The notes: a model not told the origin generated them from the sequence alone. A stretch of 64,000 bases of DNA from Streptomyces viridochromogenes DSM 40736 (GCF_000158955.1 NZ_GG657757.1:3724430-3788429); one strand, 5' to 3'; shown: positions 48,782 through 58,336, numbered from the stretch's first letter. Made by a program: numbers and translations.

Positions 48782-50245
48782 CTACCGGGGCGCCACCGCG
48801 TCATTGGCGCTTTCCGGGCGACGCCTCCGCTCCCGCACCAGCGAGATCGCGATCACCAGGGCGGCCACGAGCAGGGAGAGCAGTACCTGGCTCCGTCCGC
48901 CGCCCTCCTTGTCATCGGTGAGCATGTAGAGGAGCACGAACGAGATCATCGCGATCGTCACCCACGTCAGATACGGGAACAGCCACATCCGGACGACGAG
49001 CTTCTCCGGGTTCTCGCGCAGGATGATCCCCCGCATCCGCAGCTGCGAGAAGCAGATGACGAGCCACACGAAGAGCGCGACCGCACCGGAGGAGTTCAGC
49101 AGGAACTGGAACACCGTGTCCGGCCACAGGTAGTTGAAGGCGACCGCCACGAAGCCGAAGGCCACGGAGGCCAGGATCGCGACCTGCGGGACGCCTCGCG
49201 CGTTCGTCCGTACGAAGGACCGCGGGGCGTCGCCGCGCTGTCCGAGGGAGAAGGCCATACGGGAGGCGGTGTAGAGGCCGGAGTTGAGACAGGACAGCAC
49301 GGCGGTCAGCACGATGAAGTTCATGATCTCGCCGGCGTGCGGGATGCCGATCGTGTCCAGGGCCGCGACGTACGACCCCTTCTTCTCGACCGCGGGGTCG
49401 TTCCAGGGCAGCAGGGAGACCACGACGAGGATCGAGCCGATGTAGAAGACGCCGACCCGCCAGATCACGCTCCGGGTGGCCTTCGCGACCGCCCGCCGCG
49501 CGTCCGGGGACTCGGCGGCGGCGAGGGTGACGATCTCGCTCCCCATGAAGGAGAAGACGACCAGCAGGATGCCGGTGAGGATCGCTCCGCCGCCGTTCGG
49601 CAGGAAGCCGCCGTGTTCGGTGAGGTTGCCGAAGCCCGTCGCGGGGTGGTCGGAGCCGGGCAGCACACCGAAGATCGCCAGGCCGCCGAGGATGATGAAG
49701 CCTCCGATGGCGACGACCTTGATGCCGGCGAACCAGAACTCGAACTCGCCGAAGGAACCGACCGAGATCAGGTTGGTGGCGGTGAGGACCACCATCACGA
49801 TCAGCGCCCAGGCCCACTGCGGCACGGCCGGCACCCACCCTTCCAGGATCACGGCACCCGCCGTCGCCTCCACGGCGAGCACGACGACCCAGAAGAACCA
49901 GTACAGCCAGCCGATCGAGAACCCGGCCCAGCGGCCCAGCGCCCGGTCCGCGTAAGCGGAGAAGGAGCCGGAGGTCGGGTAGGCCGCGGCCATCTCGCCG
50001 AGCATCCGCATCACGAACACGACCAGGGCCGCGACCAGCGCGTACGACAGCAGGATGCCGGGCCCCGCGGCGGCGATACCGGAGGCGGAGCCCACGAACA
50101 GGCCGGCGCCGATCACACCACCGATGGCGATCATGGACAGATGGCGGTTCTTGAGACCGGCCTTCAGGCCTGCCTGCTCCGGGGAGTGACCGTCGGCAGG
50201 TGGGGCGGTGTCAGCGGCCGGAGCATCTGGGGGACGTGTGGTCAT
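48782..50245 (-). CDS. APC-family amino-acid permease (GabP-like)
   Basis: 487 residues from the ATG at 50245, with 12 membrane helices. APC signatures: 'MIAIGGVIGAGLFVGSASGI' in TM1, 'ALVVFVMRMLGEMAAAYPTSG' split across TM2, 'FSFMGSEIVTLAAAESPD' (TM6) and 'AVLSCLNSGLYTASRM'. This is the AnsP/GabP/CycA group that takes up GABA, asparagine, alanine or phenylalanine. A PucR regulator lies upstream in the same direction; PucR proteins often govern amino-acid and purine catabolism, so the pair fits. Two extra in-frame ATGs upstream (50253 and 50257 regions) are possible starts. Confidence 0.88.
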   Translation of the reverse strand: MTTRPPDAPAADTAPPADGHSPEQAGLKAGLKNRHLSMIAIGGVIGAGLFVGSASGIAAAGPGILLSYALVAALVVFVMRMLGEMAAAYPTSGSFSAYADRALGRWAGFSIGWLYWFFWVVVLAVEATAGAVILEGWVPAVPQWAWALIVMVVLTATNLISVGSFGEFEFWFAGIKVVAIGGFIILGGLAIFGVLPGSDHPATGFGNLTEHGGFLPNGGGAILTGILLVVFSFMGSEIVTLAAAESPDARRAVAKATRSVIWRVGVFYIGSILVVVSLLPWNDPAVEKKGSYVAALDTIGIPHAGEIMNFIVLTAVLSCLNSGLYTASRMAFSLGQRGDAPRSFVRTNARGVPQVAILASVAFGFVAVAFNYLWPDTVFQFLLNSSGAVALFVWLVICFSQLRMRGIILRENPEKLVVRMWLFPYLTWVTIAMISFVLLYMLTDDKEGGGRSQVLLSLLVAALVIAISLVRERRRRPESANDAVAPR

Positions 50246-50602
50246 GTCGACATCCATCCGTTGGGTGGTTGGGAAGCCGTGTGGGGAGTGGCTGCCGTGG
50301 TTCCTGGGGCATCGCCTCGACGGCGGGGACGGGCAGGCCGGTATGGCGGGGGGAGGGCCATGGCCTTGCAGCTTCCGAAAGCGTTCAGGGTGCGACGGCG
50401 CGGTATCCGGATGCCGTGCAGGTGATGGGGTCGTCACCGCACGGCCGCGCTGCGCTCCGCCTCCTCATGAGATGCGGTCCGTGTCACTTTCGGGAGGAGA
50501 TTTGCGCCAGCGTATGAGGAGTCGTGGGGCGGCGGGCTTGTCCAGTACGACGAATTCGGCGCCGATGGCTGTACGGCCCGCCAATGCGGAGGGGAAGCGG
50601 GA
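50246..50602. other. Gap between the PucR gene and the permease
   Basis: No gene is supported and no strong hairpin seen. It should contain the permease promoter and possibly the PucR site. Confidence 0.5.
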
Positions 50603-52231
50603 TCAGGTGCCGGGTGGCAGCCGCAGCTGGAGCATGGCGAGCAGACGCTGGTCAGGACGGCTCAGGTCGAGACCGGTCAGCTCCTCGGCCCGGCGAAGGC
50701 GGTAGCGCAGCGTGTTGGGGTGCACATGCAGCTGGGCGGCGGCCGCCCGTACGTCACCGAAGGAGTTCAGGTAGGTCAGAAGGGTCTCCGCCAGGCGGCC
50801 CTGGTGCCGGCTGTCGTGGGCGACGAGGGCGGTCAGTCGTGGATCCCGTATCTCGGGATGGCCGGACAGCAGCGTCAGCACCTCACTGACCAGTACTTCC
50901 GACTGGATGTCCGGCAACGCGGCGACCGCGGTGTGTACGTCGGCTCCCAGCATGGCGTCGAGGATGCGGTCGGCCTCCCGGCGCGACTCCGTGACGTCGC
51001 CGAGCGTGGGCACCACGCAACCGACCGAGCCACGCAACGGCAGGCCCAGGTGTCGGCGTACGGCGTCCGTGATCTCCTGGCCCCAGCCGCGCAGCGTGGC
51101 TATGTCGATGCTGCGCGGAAGCTGGGGCAGGAGCACGTAGATGCGGGGGTCGACCTGCGCGACCAGCGCGCTGCGGTGCCGGGCGGCTATGTGCACGGAG
51201 ACCAGGTTGGTGACTTCGGCATGGGTCAGCTCCGGTGCGGCGACGGCCTCCGCGGTTCCGTAGGAGAAGCCCAGGACGGCGGCCGGGCGGGTCGCGTCGA
51301 ATCCCAGGTGGGTGGCCAGCGGCTGTGGCCCGGTGTTCCCCTCCAGGAGTCCGGCCAGCAGGGTTCGGGTGAACGTCAGGTTCTCCGAGAGCTCCCGGCG
51401 GCGGCGCACCAGGTGGAGCGCGGCCACCCGGGCGGCACCCAGCAGTGCCTGGCCCGAGTGTTCGGACAGCGGTGTCGAGCCCTCCTGCACCCAGATGGTC
51501 CCCAACTGCCGGTCCCCGGACCGGATGGCCACCGCGAGCCGACGGCGGATCCCCAGCTCGGGGTGGCTGTCGATGCTGATCACCTCGTCGCTGGAGTGCA
51601 GGTGCTGGAACACCCCCCACTCGCGCAGCTTCGCCAGATACGCCTCGGGTCCCTGCCAGCCGAGGATGGACCGCCGCCGCAGGTCGTCGATCTCGTCGGA
51701 GTCGGTGGAGCGGGAGTACGCCAGCACCCGGTTGGCGGCGTCCTCGATGCTGACGATGCCGCTGGTGAGGATGGCGGTGGTCTGGGCGAGCGAGAACAGG
51801 TCGCTCTCGTCGGCTTCGCCGCGGTGGCCCGGGGGCGCGTCGTCGAGGGCGGCGCGGGCCACCGCGTGCACCTGTTCCCAGCGTGCTGCGCTGCGCAGCG
51901 AGAGCAGGGCGACCCCGGCCTCGGTGGCGGTCTCGCTGAGAGCCGCGGCCTGACCGGGACCATCCAGTTTGACCACGACGCCGGCGGCTCCGTCCCGCCC
52001 GGCGGCCCGCAGCGCGGGATAGGCGGCTCGGCCACGGGCACCGATGACGAGGACCAGCTCGCCCGGCCGAGTGGTCGGCGGCTCCTCGGGATCGAGCAGG
52101 GCCACGCCACGGATCTCGACGTCCAGTCCGGCGGGAGCGGCCTGCACCTCCACCAGGGAATCGCCCAGAGCCATCAGCAACTCGCGCAGGCTGATGCCCG
52201 CGGGAAGCGGAGTTACCGCGGCCGGATCCAT
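50603..52231 (-). CDS. PucR-family transcriptional regulator
   Basis: 542 residues. The N-terminal PucR sensor (about 1-130, 'ISLRELLMALGDSLVEVQAA') is followed by a GAF-like/CdaR linker. The C-terminal PucR helix-turn-helix is 'LLTYLNSFGDVRAAAAQLHV' followed by 'HPNTLRYRLRRAEELTGLDL' (about 490-525), the standard recognition region. PucR/CdaR proteins activate genes for purine, sugar-acid or GABA use in response to a small ligand. It is in line with the permease downstream, its likely target. ATG 52231 is chosen over a longer frame lacking a ribosome site. Confidence 0.9.
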   Translation of the reverse strand: MDPAAVTPLPAGISLRELLMALGDSLVEVQAAPAGLDVEIRGVALLDPEEPPTTRPGELVLVIGARGRAAYPALRAAGRDGAAGVVVKLDGPGQAAALSETATEAGVALLSLRSAARWEQVHAVARAALDDAPPGHRGEADESDLFSLAQTTAILTSGIVSIEDAANRVLAYSRSTDSDEIDDLRRRSILGWQGPEAYLAKLREWGVFQHLHSSDEVISIDSHPELGIRRRLAVAIRSGDRQLGTIWVQEGSTPLSEHSGQALLGAARVAALHLVRRRRELSENLTFTRTLLAGLLEGNTGPQPLATHLGFDATRPAAVLGFSYGTAEAVAAPELTHAEVTNLVSVHIAARHRSALVAQVDPRIYVLLPQLPRSIDIATLRGWGQEITDAVRRHLGLPLRGSVGCVVPTLGDVTESRREADRILDAMLGADVHTAVAALPDIQSEVLVSEVLTLLSGHPEIRDPRLTALVAHDSRHQGRLAETLLTYLNSFGDVRAAAAQLHVHPNTLRYRLRRAEELTGLDLSRPDQRLLAMLQLRLPPGT

Positions 52232-52339
52232 GATCGTCGCCTTTGCTGGGAGCCACGCCGGAGTCCTGATGCTAACTGTCCGGCGGCAGACACCGCCCTG
52301 GAGCATGTGTGGACCGCGACGGGTACGACGGCATGGGCG

Positions 52340-52645
52340 TCATGCGCGGGAGGGAGCACACGGGCTGAGGAACGTGAGTACGGACGCGTCCTCCTCGATC
52401 AGCGGGATGAGGGCGGCGTTGAACGGGGCGCCGTACGGGGCGTTCAGGTGGGCCTGGAAGGCGTCCTCGTCGCGGTAGACCTCGAAGATCCAGTAGGCGC
52501 GGGGTTCGGCCGTCTTGGTGTAGACGTCGAAGGCCAGGTTGCCTTCCTCTTCGCGCACCTTCAGGGCGTAGTCCCCGATCAGGCGGGCGACCTCGTCCTC
52601 CGTTCCTTCTCGGGCGGTGAACTCGGCGAGCAGGGTTTTCGTCAT
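52340..52645 (-). CDS. ABM-type (quinol monooxygenase-like) small enzyme
   Basis: 101 residues, a dimeric ferredoxin-like fold: 'LLAEFTAREGTEDEVARLI', 'YWIFEVYRDEDAFQAHLNAP'. Antibiotic-biosynthesis-monooxygenase (YgiN-like) proteins oxidise quinols or act on sugars such as lyxose analogues without a cofactor. It starts 15 bases after the end of the sugar kinase gene, so it is in the same operon and may act on the same sugar pathway. Confidence 0.85.
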   Translation of the reverse strand: MTKTLLAEFTAREGTEDEVARLIGDYALKVREEEGNLAFDVYTKTAEPRAYWIFEVYRDEDAFQAHLNAPYGAPFNAALIPLIEEDASVLTFLSPCAPSRA

Positions 52646-52660
52646 GGCTTCCTGTCCTTG

Positions 52661-53647
52661 TCAGTGGGCGGAATCGAGAGGCCGACCGACGGCGTCGTCC
52701 GTCGGGAACGGCGCCAGCTGGTCCTGCCAGGGCGGGTTGGGCCCGGCGACCGAGCAGGTCAGGGCCGCGACCTGCACGGCGAACCGGCAGGCTGCCTCGA
52801 CATCGGCGAGGCTCAGGTCCGTCAGTCTGCCGCCGAGGAGGCCGTGCGCGCCGAGGTGGTGCAGCAGGCCGGCGGTGAAGGAGTCTCCCGCGCCGACCGT
52901 GTCGACGACCGGAGTCGCCACCGCCGGCACCTGGACCCGCTCCCCGTCGAGTGAGGCCAGGGCGCCGTCGGCGCCGCGTGTGATCACGACGAGCCGCGCG
53001 CCCGCCGCATGCCAGGTGTCGCAGGCCTGCTCGGGCGGCGTTCCGGGCAGGAGGAGCTCCAGGTCGTCCTCGCTCAGCCGCAGCACGTCCGCGAGAGAGC
53101 ACCAGTGGGACAGGCGGGCACGGTAGGCCTCGGGGTGCATCAGGAGCGGGCGGACGTTGGGGTCGATGCTGATCGTGGCCCCGGGGGCGGCCGCTGCCAG
53201 GAAGTCCTCCACCAGCGCCGCCCCGGGTTCCTTGACCAGGGCCAGCGACCCGGTGTGCACACAGGCGGTGTCGGTCAGGTCCGCCCGGGCCAGTTCCGCT
53301 CGCGTCCACTGCCAGTCGGCGGTGGCCTGGGCGTGGAAGGAGAACTCGGCCCGGCCCTGGGCGTCCAGCTCGGCGACGGCGAGCGTGCTGGGCTCGGCGG
53401 CCTCGACGGCGTGGGAGAGGTCCACGCCGGATGCCGCGAGGTGGGCCCGGAAGAGGCGGCCGAACACGTCGCCGGACAGCCGCGCGAGGAAGCGGGCCGG
53501 AGTGCCGAGCCTGGCCAGGGCCACCGCCGTGTTGGCGGGGCCGCCGCCCGGCAGCACGCGCAGGGCGAGTTCGTCGCGGGCACTCGCGGGTTCGGTGAAC
53601 GCGTCCGCGACGCATTCTCCCAGGACGGTGATCTGGGGTGGACTCAT
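52661..53647 (-). CDS. PfkB-family sugar kinase
   Basis: 328 residues from the ATG at 53647. 'ITVLGECVADAFTEPA' start, signature 1 region 'LPGGGPANTAVALARLG' (about 43-59), and signature 2 'VVDTVGAGDSFTAGLLHHLG' (catalytic Asp about 265). It looks like a fructokinase or ribokinase. The gene is divergent from an ABC sugar importer and LacI gene across a perfect palindrome, so it probably phosphorylates the imported sugar (fructose-like, judging from the binding protein). Confidence 0.9.
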   Translation of the reverse strand: MSPPQITVLGECVADAFTEPASARDELALRVLPGGGPANTAVALARLGTPARFLARLSGDVFGRLFRAHLAASGVDLSHAVEAAEPSTLAVAELDAQGRAEFSFHAQATADWQWTRAELARADLTDTACVHTGSLALVKEPGAALVEDFLAAAAPGATISIDPNVRPLLMHPEAYRARLSHWCSLADVLRLSEDDLELLLPGTPPEQACDTWHAAGARLVVITRGADGALASLDGERVQVPAVATPVVDTVGAGDSFTAGLLHHLGAHGLLGGRLTDLSLADVEAACRFAVQVAALTCSVAGPNPPWQDQLAPFPTDDAVGRPLDSAH

Positions 53648-53808
53648 GGCTGCTCTTCTCTCGGAACGGGCGGAGCACAAAGGGGCATGACCCGGGCACG
53701 CCGACGAGCGGCTTCGGGCGGGCGACCGCCGGGGGACGTTGCCGATTTGTGACGAGTGAAAGGCATTGACGTTGCCGGGGAACGGAGTCCATCATCCTCG
53801 CCAAGCAG

Positions 53809-53838
53809 TGTCAACGATGACATCAGTCATCGTTGACA
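53809..53838. promoter_or_regulatory. Perfect LacI-type operator
   Basis: TGTCAACGATGAC-ATCA-GTCATCGTTGACA: 13-base arms without a mismatch around four bases. It lies 58 bases before the binding-protein gene and 161 bases before the kinase gene, and should bind the LacI regulator encoded at 56978-58000, controlling both directions. Confidence 0.75.
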
Positions 53839-53896
53839 TCGCGGGACGGCAGGCCCCGCTGCCGGCCAACCGCCCGACATCCCGCTGGAGTCGTTC

Positions 53897-54913
53897 ATGT
53901 CACGCACCTCTCGTCTGCCCTCCTCTCTGCTCAGAGCCGCTGCGTGCACGGGTGTCGCAGCGCTCGCCCTGACCGCCTGTGGATCCGGATCGGGATCGGG
54001 CAGCGCGAGCACCGGCTCGGGCGAGGTCAAGGTCGGCCTCATCACCAAGACCGACACCAACCCGTTCTTCGTCAAGATGAAGGAGGGCGCGGAGAAGACC
54101 GCGAAGGCCGAAGGCGTCAAACTCATGACCGCGGCCGGCAAGTTCGACGGCGACAACGCCGGGCAGGTCACGGCCATCGAGAACATGGTCGCCTCCGGTG
54201 TGAAGGGCATCCTGATCACCCCCAGCGACTCCAAGGCGATCGTGCCCGCGATCGAGAAGGCCAAGGCCAAGGGCGTCCTGGTCATCGCCCTGGACACCCC
54301 GACCGAGCCGCAGAGCGCGGTCGACGCCCTCTTCGCCACCGACAACCTCAAGGCCGGTGAGCTGATCGGCGAGTACGCCAAGGCCGCGATGAAGGGCAAG
54401 ACCGCGAAGATAGCCGCCCTGGACCTCGCGCCCGGTGTGTCCGTCGGCGTTCAGCGGCACAACGGTTTCCTCAAGGGCTTCGGCGCCACCGACAAGGACG
54501 TCGCCTGTGCTCAGGACACCGGCGGCGACCAGTCCAAGGGCCAGACGGCGATGGAGAACTGCCTCCAGAAGGAACCCGGCATCAACGTCGTCTACACGAT
54601 CAACGAACCGGCGGCACTGGGCGCGTACACCGCGCTCAAGGCCAAGGGCCGGGAGAAGGACGTTCTGATCGTCTCCGTCGACGGCGGCTGCACCGGCACC
54701 CGGGCCGTCAAGGACGGCAAGATCGCCGCGACCTCGCAGCAGTACCCGCTGAAGATGGCCGCCAAGGGCGTCAAGGCCGTGGTGACCTACGCCAAGGACG
54801 GCAAGAAGGCATCGGGTTACACCGACACCGGCGTCACCCTGATCACCGACAAGGCGCAGGACGGGGTCGCTTCCAAGGACACCGCCTACGGCCTGGAGAA
54901 CTGCTGGGGCTGA
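53897..54913 (+). CDS. Sugar ABC transporter substrate-binding lipoprotein (FrcB-like)
   Basis: 338 residues. Signal peptide with lipobox 'ALTAC' (Cys28), Gly/Ser linker, then a periplasmic-binding fold of the ribose/fructose cluster: '[20 protein letters not shown]', '[20 protein letters not shown]', '[10 protein letters not shown]', '[12 protein letters not shown]' and 'IVSVDGG'. GGAG stands nine bases before the ATG. It is first of the importer operon. The fructose-type specificity is inferred from similarity, not shown. Confidence 0.9.
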   Translation: MSRTSRLPSSLLRAAACTGVAALALTACGSGSGSGSASTGSGEVKVGLITKTDTNPFFVKMKEGAEKTAKAEGVKLMTAAGKFDGDNAGQVTAIENMVASGVKGILITPSDSKAIVPAIEKAKAKGVLVIALDTPTEPQSAVDALFATDNLKAGELIGEYAKAAMKGKTAKIAALDLAPGVSVGVQRHNGFLKGFGATDKDVACAQDTGGDQSKGQTAMENCLQKEPGINVVYTINEPAALGAYTALKAKGREKDVLIVSVDGGCTGTRAVKDGKIAATSQQYPLKMAAKGVKAVVTYAKDGKKASGYTDTGVTLITDKAQDGVASKDTAYGLENCWG

Positions 54914-54965
54914 GCCGCCGCCCCCCGGCCGGCCTCGTAGCCGCTGCCGTTCGACACCCCTCAGC

Positions 54966-55007
54966 GGGGCGGCCTGCCCCTCCTCCCCGACCTGGGAAGG
55001 CCGCCCC
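54966..55007 (+). terminator. Intercistronic hairpin (probable attenuator)
   Basis: Ten-base arms GGGGCGGCCT (54966-54975) and its complement (54998-55007) with a 22-base loop, in the 156-base gap between binding protein and permease. It is followed by three copies of GACAAGGAC (55026, 55036, 55056). Such a hairpin would give more binding protein than membrane components. Confidence 0.55.
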
Positions 55008-55069
55008 CTCGTCGTCCTGTCGCCCGACAAGGACGGACAAGGACTTCTGTCTTCCGACAAGGACCTCGC

Positions 55070-56083
55070 ATGACTGCCACGTCCACGCCACCCTCCACGT
55101 CCACGCCGTACGCGGAGCTCAAAGCGCCGACCACGGTCCGCAGACTGCTCACGCAACCGACCACGGGCCCGCTGGTCGCGCTCCTGCTGGCCTGTGTCTT
55201 CTTCTCCGTCTCGACCGACCAGTTCCTCACCGGCGGGAACTTCTCGCTGATCGTGCAGCAGGTCATGGTCGTCGGCACGCTGGCCATCGGCCAGACCCTG
55301 ATCATCCTGACCGCGGGCATCGACCTGTCCTGTGGGGCGGTGATGGCGTTCGGCAGCATCGTGATCGCCAAGATGGCCGCCGAGGGCTCCCTGCCACCGC
55401 TCGCCGCGATCGCGCTGGGCCTGGTCGTCTGCGGCGGCTTCGGCATGCTCAACGGGGCCCTGGTGAAGAAGATCCCGCTGCCGCCGTTCATCGTCACCCT
55501 CGGCATGCTCAACGTCGCGTTCGCGCTGACGCACATCTACTCCGAGGAGCAGACGGTCAGCAACCTGCCCGGCCCGCTGACGGCCCTCGGGCAGACCTTC
55601 CCGCTCGGCAAGACCGACATCACCTACGGCTCGCTGGTCACCATCGCCCTGTTCCTCCTCCTCGCCTACGCGCTGAGCAGCACCGGCTGGGGCAGGCACG
55701 TCTACGCGCTGGGCAACAGCCCGGAAGCGGCGCGACTGAACGGCATCCGCACCTCCCGGCTGACCATCGGTGTCTACACCGTGGCCGGTCTCCTCTACGG
55801 CGTCGCCGCCCTGCTGCTCATCTCCCGCACCGGAGTCGGCGACCCGCAGGCCGGGCAGACCGACAACCTCGACAGCATCACCGCCGTGGTCCTCGGCGGC
55901 ACGAGCCTCTTCGGCGGACGCGGGTCGGTCCTGGGCACGTTCATCGGCGTCCTCATCGTCGGCGTCTTCCGCAACGGGCTCCAGCTGATGGGCGTCGCCT
56001 CGATCTACCAGACGCTGATCACCGGTGTCCTGGTCATCCTCGCGGTGACCGTCGACCAGATCTCCCGGAGGAAGGTCCGATGA
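55070..56083 (+). CDS. Sugar ABC transporter permease (FrcC-like)
   Basis: 337 residues, about ten membrane helices. Blocks: 'VMVVGTLAIGQTLIILTAGI' followed by 'DLSCGAVMAFGSIVIAKM', 'LPPFIVTLGMLNVAFALTHI', and the EAA-like loop 'ALGNSPEAARLNGIRTSRL'. It belongs to the ribose/fructose (RbsC/FrcC) group. The last codons overlap the ATPase start by four bases (ATGA), giving coupled synthesis. AAGGAC lies before the ATG. Confidence 0.92.
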   Translation: MTATSTPPSTSTPYAELKAPTTVRRLLTQPTTGPLVALLLACVFFSVSTDQFLTGGNFSLIVQQVMVVGTLAIGQTLIILTAGIDLSCGAVMAFGSIVIAKMAAEGSLPPLAAIALGLVVCGGFGMLNGALVKKIPLPPFIVTLGMLNVAFALTHIYSEEQTVSNLPGPLTALGQTFPLGKTDITYGSLVTIALFLLLAYALSSTGWGRHVYALGNSPEAARLNGIRTSRLTIGVYTVAGLLYGVAALLLISRTGVGDPQAGQTDNLDSITAVVLGGTSLFGGRGSVLGTFIGVLIVGVFRNGLQLMGVASIYQTLITGVLVILAVTVDQISRRKVR

Positions 56084-56913
56084 CCACCACCACTGAGACC
56101 CCCGTTCTGCAGGCTCGCGGTCTGGTCAAGCGCTACGGCCACGTCACCGCCATCGACGGCGCCGACTTCGACCTGCTGCCCGGCGAGGTCCTCGCCGTCA
56201 TCGGCGACAACGGCGCCGGCAAGACCAGCCTCATCAAGGCCCTGACCGGCGCGGTGGTGCCGGACGAGGGCGAGATACGCCTGAACGGCAAGCCGATCCA
56301 GTTCTCCGGCCCGCAGAGCGCACGCGCCCACGGCATCGAGACGGTCTATCAGGACCTCGCCGTGGCCGCCTCCATGGACATCGCCTCGAACATGTTCCTC
56401 GGCCGCGAACTGCGCCGACCGGGCCTCCTCGGCAGCGCCTTCCGCATGCTCGACAAGAAGCGCATGCGTCAGGAGGCGGCCGATCACATGGCCGACCTGA
56501 AGATCGGCCTGCGCTCGCTGACCCAGCCGGTCGAGACCCTCTCCGGCGGACAGCGGCAGGCCGTCGCGGTCGCCCGCGCCGTCGCCTGGGCCCGCAGCGT
56601 CGTCGTCATGGACGAACCCACGGCGGCCCTCGGCGTCAAGGAGTCCGGTCAGGTCCTCGACCTGATCCGCCGGGTCCGGGACAAGGGCATGCCGGTCGTC
56701 CTGATCAGCCACAACATGCCGCACGTCTTCGAGATCGCCGACCGGATCCACGTCCACCGGCTGGGCCGGCGCGCCGCCGTGATCAAGCCGTCCGACTACT
56801 CCATGGCGGAGGTCGTGGCCATCATGACCGGTGCGCTGAACGTCGACGAGGCCGGAGATACTGTCGTAGCGGATTCCGAGGCCGCGAAGGCCGCGGGAGT
56901 CCAGGCCAACTGA
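56080..56913 (+). CDS. Sugar ABC transporter ATPase (FrcA-like)
   Basis: 277 residues, a single nucleotide-binding domain. Walker A 'GDNGAGKTSL' (about 46-55), Q-loop 'VYQDLAVA', signature 'LSGGQRQAVAVARAVAW', Walker B 'VVVMDEPTAALG', and H-loop 'LISHNMPHVFE'. RbsA-type importers have two such domains in one chain; one domain, as here and in FrcA, means it works as a homodimer. Downstream the LacI gene starts after 64 bases. Confidence 0.93.
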   Translation: MTTTTETPVLQARGLVKRYGHVTAIDGADFDLLPGEVLAVIGDNGAGKTSLIKALTGAVVPDEGEIRLNGKPIQFSGPQSARAHGIETVYQDLAVAASMDIASNMFLGRELRRPGLLGSAFRMLDKKRMRQEAADHMADLKIGLRSLTQPVETLSGGQRQAVAVARAVAWARSVVVMDEPTAALGVKESGQVLDLIRRVRDKGMPVVLISHNMPHVFEIADRIHVHRLGRRAAVIKPSDYSMAEVVAIMTGALNVDEAGDTVVADSEAAKAAGVQAN

Positions 56914-56977
56914 AGCACTCACAAGTTCCGGCCGAGGCCGCGGCCGGGACCGACGAGCACAGGAGACTGTTTCCTCC

Positions 56978-58000
56978 ATGGCAGCGAACCGCCGCCCGAC
57001 CCTGGCAGACGTGGCCCGAGAAGTGGGCGTCAGCGCCAAGACCGTCTCCCGCGTCCTCAACGAGGACGGTCCCGCCTCAGCCGAAACCAGGGAACAGGTG
57101 CTCGCGGCGGTGGCCAAGCTCGGCTTCCAGCCGAACCTCATGGCACGCAACATCCGCGTCGGCGGCCCGGACACGACCATAGGGCTGGTCGTCCCCGACC
57201 TGGCCAACCCCTTCTTCGGAGCCGTGGCCCGCGGTATCGAGGACACGGTCCGGGACCGCGGACTGACGCTGCTCATGGGCTCGTCCGCGGACGACCCCGA
57301 GCGTGAACGCGCCCTGACTGCCCAGTTCCTCGCCCGGCGCGTCAGCATCCTGATCGTCGTGCCGTCCGTGGGCGCCGACCACTCCGACCTCAAGTCGCAC
57401 CGTACGGCGGGGCTGCCCATCGTCTTCCTCGACCGGCCAGGGGTCGGCCTGTCCACGGACAGCATCGTCAGCTCCAACCGTGCGGGGGCCCAGGAGGGCG
57501 TCGCCCACCTCATCGCCCACGGCCACCGCCGTATCGGCTTCGTCGGCGACCTGCCCACCAAGCTCTACACCCGCCGCGAGCGCCTCGCCGGCTACCGCGA
57601 GGCCCTGCGGACGGCCGACATCGCCCACGATCGCTCACTCGTCGCGAGCGCACACGACCAGCAGGGGGCGGAGGCGGTGACGGCCCAACTCCTCGAACTG
57701 CCCGATCCCCCCACGGCCCTGTTCGCCGGGAACAACATCATGGCGCTCGGCATCGTCGCCGAACTCGCCCGCAGCAAACGCAAGGACGTCGCCGTCGTGG
57801 CCTTCGACGACGTGTCCCTCGCCGAAGCCCTGGAACCCGCCCTGACGGTCGTCGCCCAGGACCCCGAAGCGATCGGCCGCAGCGCCGCGGCCACCGCCCT
57901 GGCCCGGCTCGACGGCGACCGCACCCGGGCGCGCACCATCACCGTGCCCACTCGCCTGATCGTCCGAGGGTCGGGGGAGCAACCGGCGCCCAAGCCGTAG
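56978..58000 (+). CDS. LacI-family regulator of the sugar operon
   Basis: 340 residues. LacI helix-turn-helix 'TLADVAREVGVSAKTVSRVL' (about 8-27) and hinge 'LGFQPNLMARNI', then a periplasmic-binding-like sensor ('IGLVVPDLANPFFGAVARGI', 'DDVSLAEALEPALTVVAQD'). It closes the importer operon and most likely represses it through the palindrome at 53809-53838. GGAG lies before the ATG. Confidence 0.92.
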   Translation: MAANRRPTLADVAREVGVSAKTVSRVLNEDGPASAETREQVLAAVAKLGFQPNLMARNIRVGGPDTTIGLVVPDLANPFFGAVARGIEDTVRDRGLTLLMGSSADDPERERALTAQFLARRVSILIVVPSVGADHSDLKSHRTAGLPIVFLDRPGVGLSTDSIVSSNRAGAQEGVAHLIAHGHRRIGFVGDLPTKLYTRRERLAGYREALRTADIAHDRSLVASAHDQQGAEAVTAQLLELPDPPTALFAGNNIMALGIVAELARSKRKDVAVVAFDDVSLAEALEPALTVVAQDPEAIGRSAAATALARLDGDRTRARTITVPTRLIVRGSGEQPAPKP

Positions 58001-58136
58001 GCGGCCTGCGTTTCTCGCGGGGGGACTTCCGTTTTCGCGGGTGAGGGCTTCCGCCATGACGCAGCACGACCCCACCGGCTCGAGGCAAGAACGGCCCACC
58101 CGTTGCCTCCCGCTCTCACCTTCCATGCCTCCTTCG
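58001..58136. other. Spacer after the LacI gene
   Basis: No gene or clear hairpin. Together with 58137-58336 it separates the sugar module from the BTAD regulator. Confidence 0.4.
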
Positions 58137-58262
58137 CTACTCAGACCAGCCAGGGTGCCGGGCCGCGGCTTCGGCGATCGCCAGGTCCGGCTCGGGGGAC
58201 AAGCTCGTGTACGTGCGGGTGTGATGGTGACCAAGGAGTGGCCGAGCTCTCGTGGATGGCCT
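58137..58262 (-). pseudogene. Tyrosine integrase C-terminal remnant
   Basis: On the minus strand 'RELGHSLVTIT' (the GH-box helix of phage/AICE integrases) is followed, after a shift of frame in the 'ACACCCGCACG' region, by 'TYTSLSPEPDLAIAEAAAR' and a stop at 58137. This is the usual order 'GHxx..T-x-D-T-Y-T-S-L-x-P' containing the catalytic His and Tyr of Streptomyces element integrases. The rest of the gene is gone. Confidence 0.55.
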
Positions 58263-58336
58263 GCGGCTCTGCGCGCGCCCGGCCGGCCCCTGCGCTGACC
58301 AGCCGCCCAGACACCCCCTGTCGATAACCTGACCAA

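Noticed and set aside
48716..50425. Long plus-strand frame opposite the permease.
   Set aside because: Shadow frame without any motif; low-complexity His/Asp/Gly composition.
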